Positions 63,907 through 64,000 of a stretch of 64,000 nt of DNA are shown one piece after another (position 1 is the stretch's first letter; each line of letters begins with the position of its first letter). Position numbers and translations under genes: made by a program. Below the pieces are notes generated by a model. The model saw only the letters and a list, made by a program, of their open reading frames with translations, made no database searches and was not told the DNA's origin. Where the stretch lies: contig QZKN01000085.1 of assembly GCA_003598175.1 (NCBI GenBank), forward strand, positions 86,156 to 150,155, in the 5' to 3' direction. This DNA comes from Candidatus Omnitrophota bacterium. GTDB lineage: Bacteria; Hinthialibacterota; Hinthialibacteria; Hinthialibacterales; Hinthialibacteraceae.

Positions 63907-64000
63907 TGTACCCCAAAATTTAGACAGGGATTTAAGGTGGGAAACCTCGAAGCCGAAGACAAGGAAAAGAGGTGAACCCAATGAAAAGAATGCGCAAAAG
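63907..64000 (+). mobile_element. Left end of an insertion sequence (cut by the window)
   Basis: TGTACCCCAAAATTTAGACAG at 63907 has the look of an IS3-group terminal repeat. A ribosome site (GAGGTG) and an ATG (63981) encoding MKRMRK follow, like the start of an IS3-type orfA. Only 94 bp are visible, so the family cannot be fixed. Confidence 0.55.
63981..64000 (+). CDS. Transposase orfA start (partial)
   Basis: Six to seven codons only (MKRMRK...). Basic beginning as in IS3-family orfA proteins, with a GAGGTGAAC ribosome site. The rest is outside the window. Confidence 0.4.

Noticed and set aside
1..64000. CRISPR array or tandem repeats
   Set aside because: No regularly spaced repeats were found by eye. 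The only large repeats are the two MNT tracts.

Overview
The window reads as chromosomal DNA of a Gram-negative (diderm) bacterium of moderate GC. The evidence is an outer-membrane TonB-dependent receptor ending in an aromatic residue, an ExbB/ExbD/TonB energising complex, an MsbA-like exporter, Tat-signal Gfo/Idh oxidoreductases and a GH127 glycosidase. Tat-tagged Gfo/Idh proteins together with FG-GAP and beta-helix secreted proteins are common in the PVC/FCB superphyla and several candidate phyla. I cannot assign a phylum, and I see no rRNA or tRNA gene. Almost all genes to 39 kb lie on the + strand.

Region 1 (1-11 kb) is a pseudaminic-acid-type nonulosonate cluster: a PtmA-like SDR, PseB, PseC, a Gfo/Idh enzyme, an SpsF-type cytidylyltransferase fused to a class III aminotransferase, a GNAT, a PseG-PseH fusion and PseI. 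A toxin-antitoxin insertion (6.75-8.5 kb) interrupts it. This holds two ~94% identical nucleotidyltransferase (MNT) copies, the first broken by a stop at codon 2, a HicBA pair, a HEPN partner for copy 2, and a broken 5' fragment of a second, diverged pseG.

Region 2 (11-31 kb) is surface-glycan assembly: an ATP-grasp ligase, a possible glycan transferase, two PIG-L deacetylases, an ABC exporter, FemAB-like and GNAT acyltransferases, and two asparagine-synthetase-like amidotransferases. These are followed by a tiny 'YIDPGTGS' membrane protein, a methyltransferase and a membrane phosphatase/sulfatase-fold enzyme. Two GT4 glycosyltransferases and a WlbA / WlbB-WlbC set for a 2,3-diacetamido-uronic acid complete it. 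The amidotransferases could amidate that uronic acid (inference).

Region 3 (31-39 kb) is accessory: an orphan CheY, a decayed coding stretch, GH127, and a second toxin-antitoxin island. That island has BrnT-like/CopG, an orphan HicB followed in frame by a nucleotidyltransferase remnant, and RelE-like/XRE. A Tat-exported PLP transsulfuration-type enzyme and a Tat-exported Gfo/Idh protein also lie here. Region 4 (39-48 kb) is more ordinary: glycogen phosphorylase (minus strand), an unknown 418-residue protein, LysA, a CBM9-like secreted protein, a low-complexity protein and YjbQ.

Region 5 (48-64 kb) has an FG-GAP secreted protein, an internally deleted transposon with candidate terminal inverted repeats, and an unannotated 44-residue lipoprotein on the minus strand. 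A large TonB2-type uptake locus follows: beta-helix protein, helical-repeat protein, TonB receptor, DUF3450, TtpC-like ExbB with CBS domains, ExbB, ExbD, TonB and a TPR protein. The window ends inside the left end of another insertion sequence.
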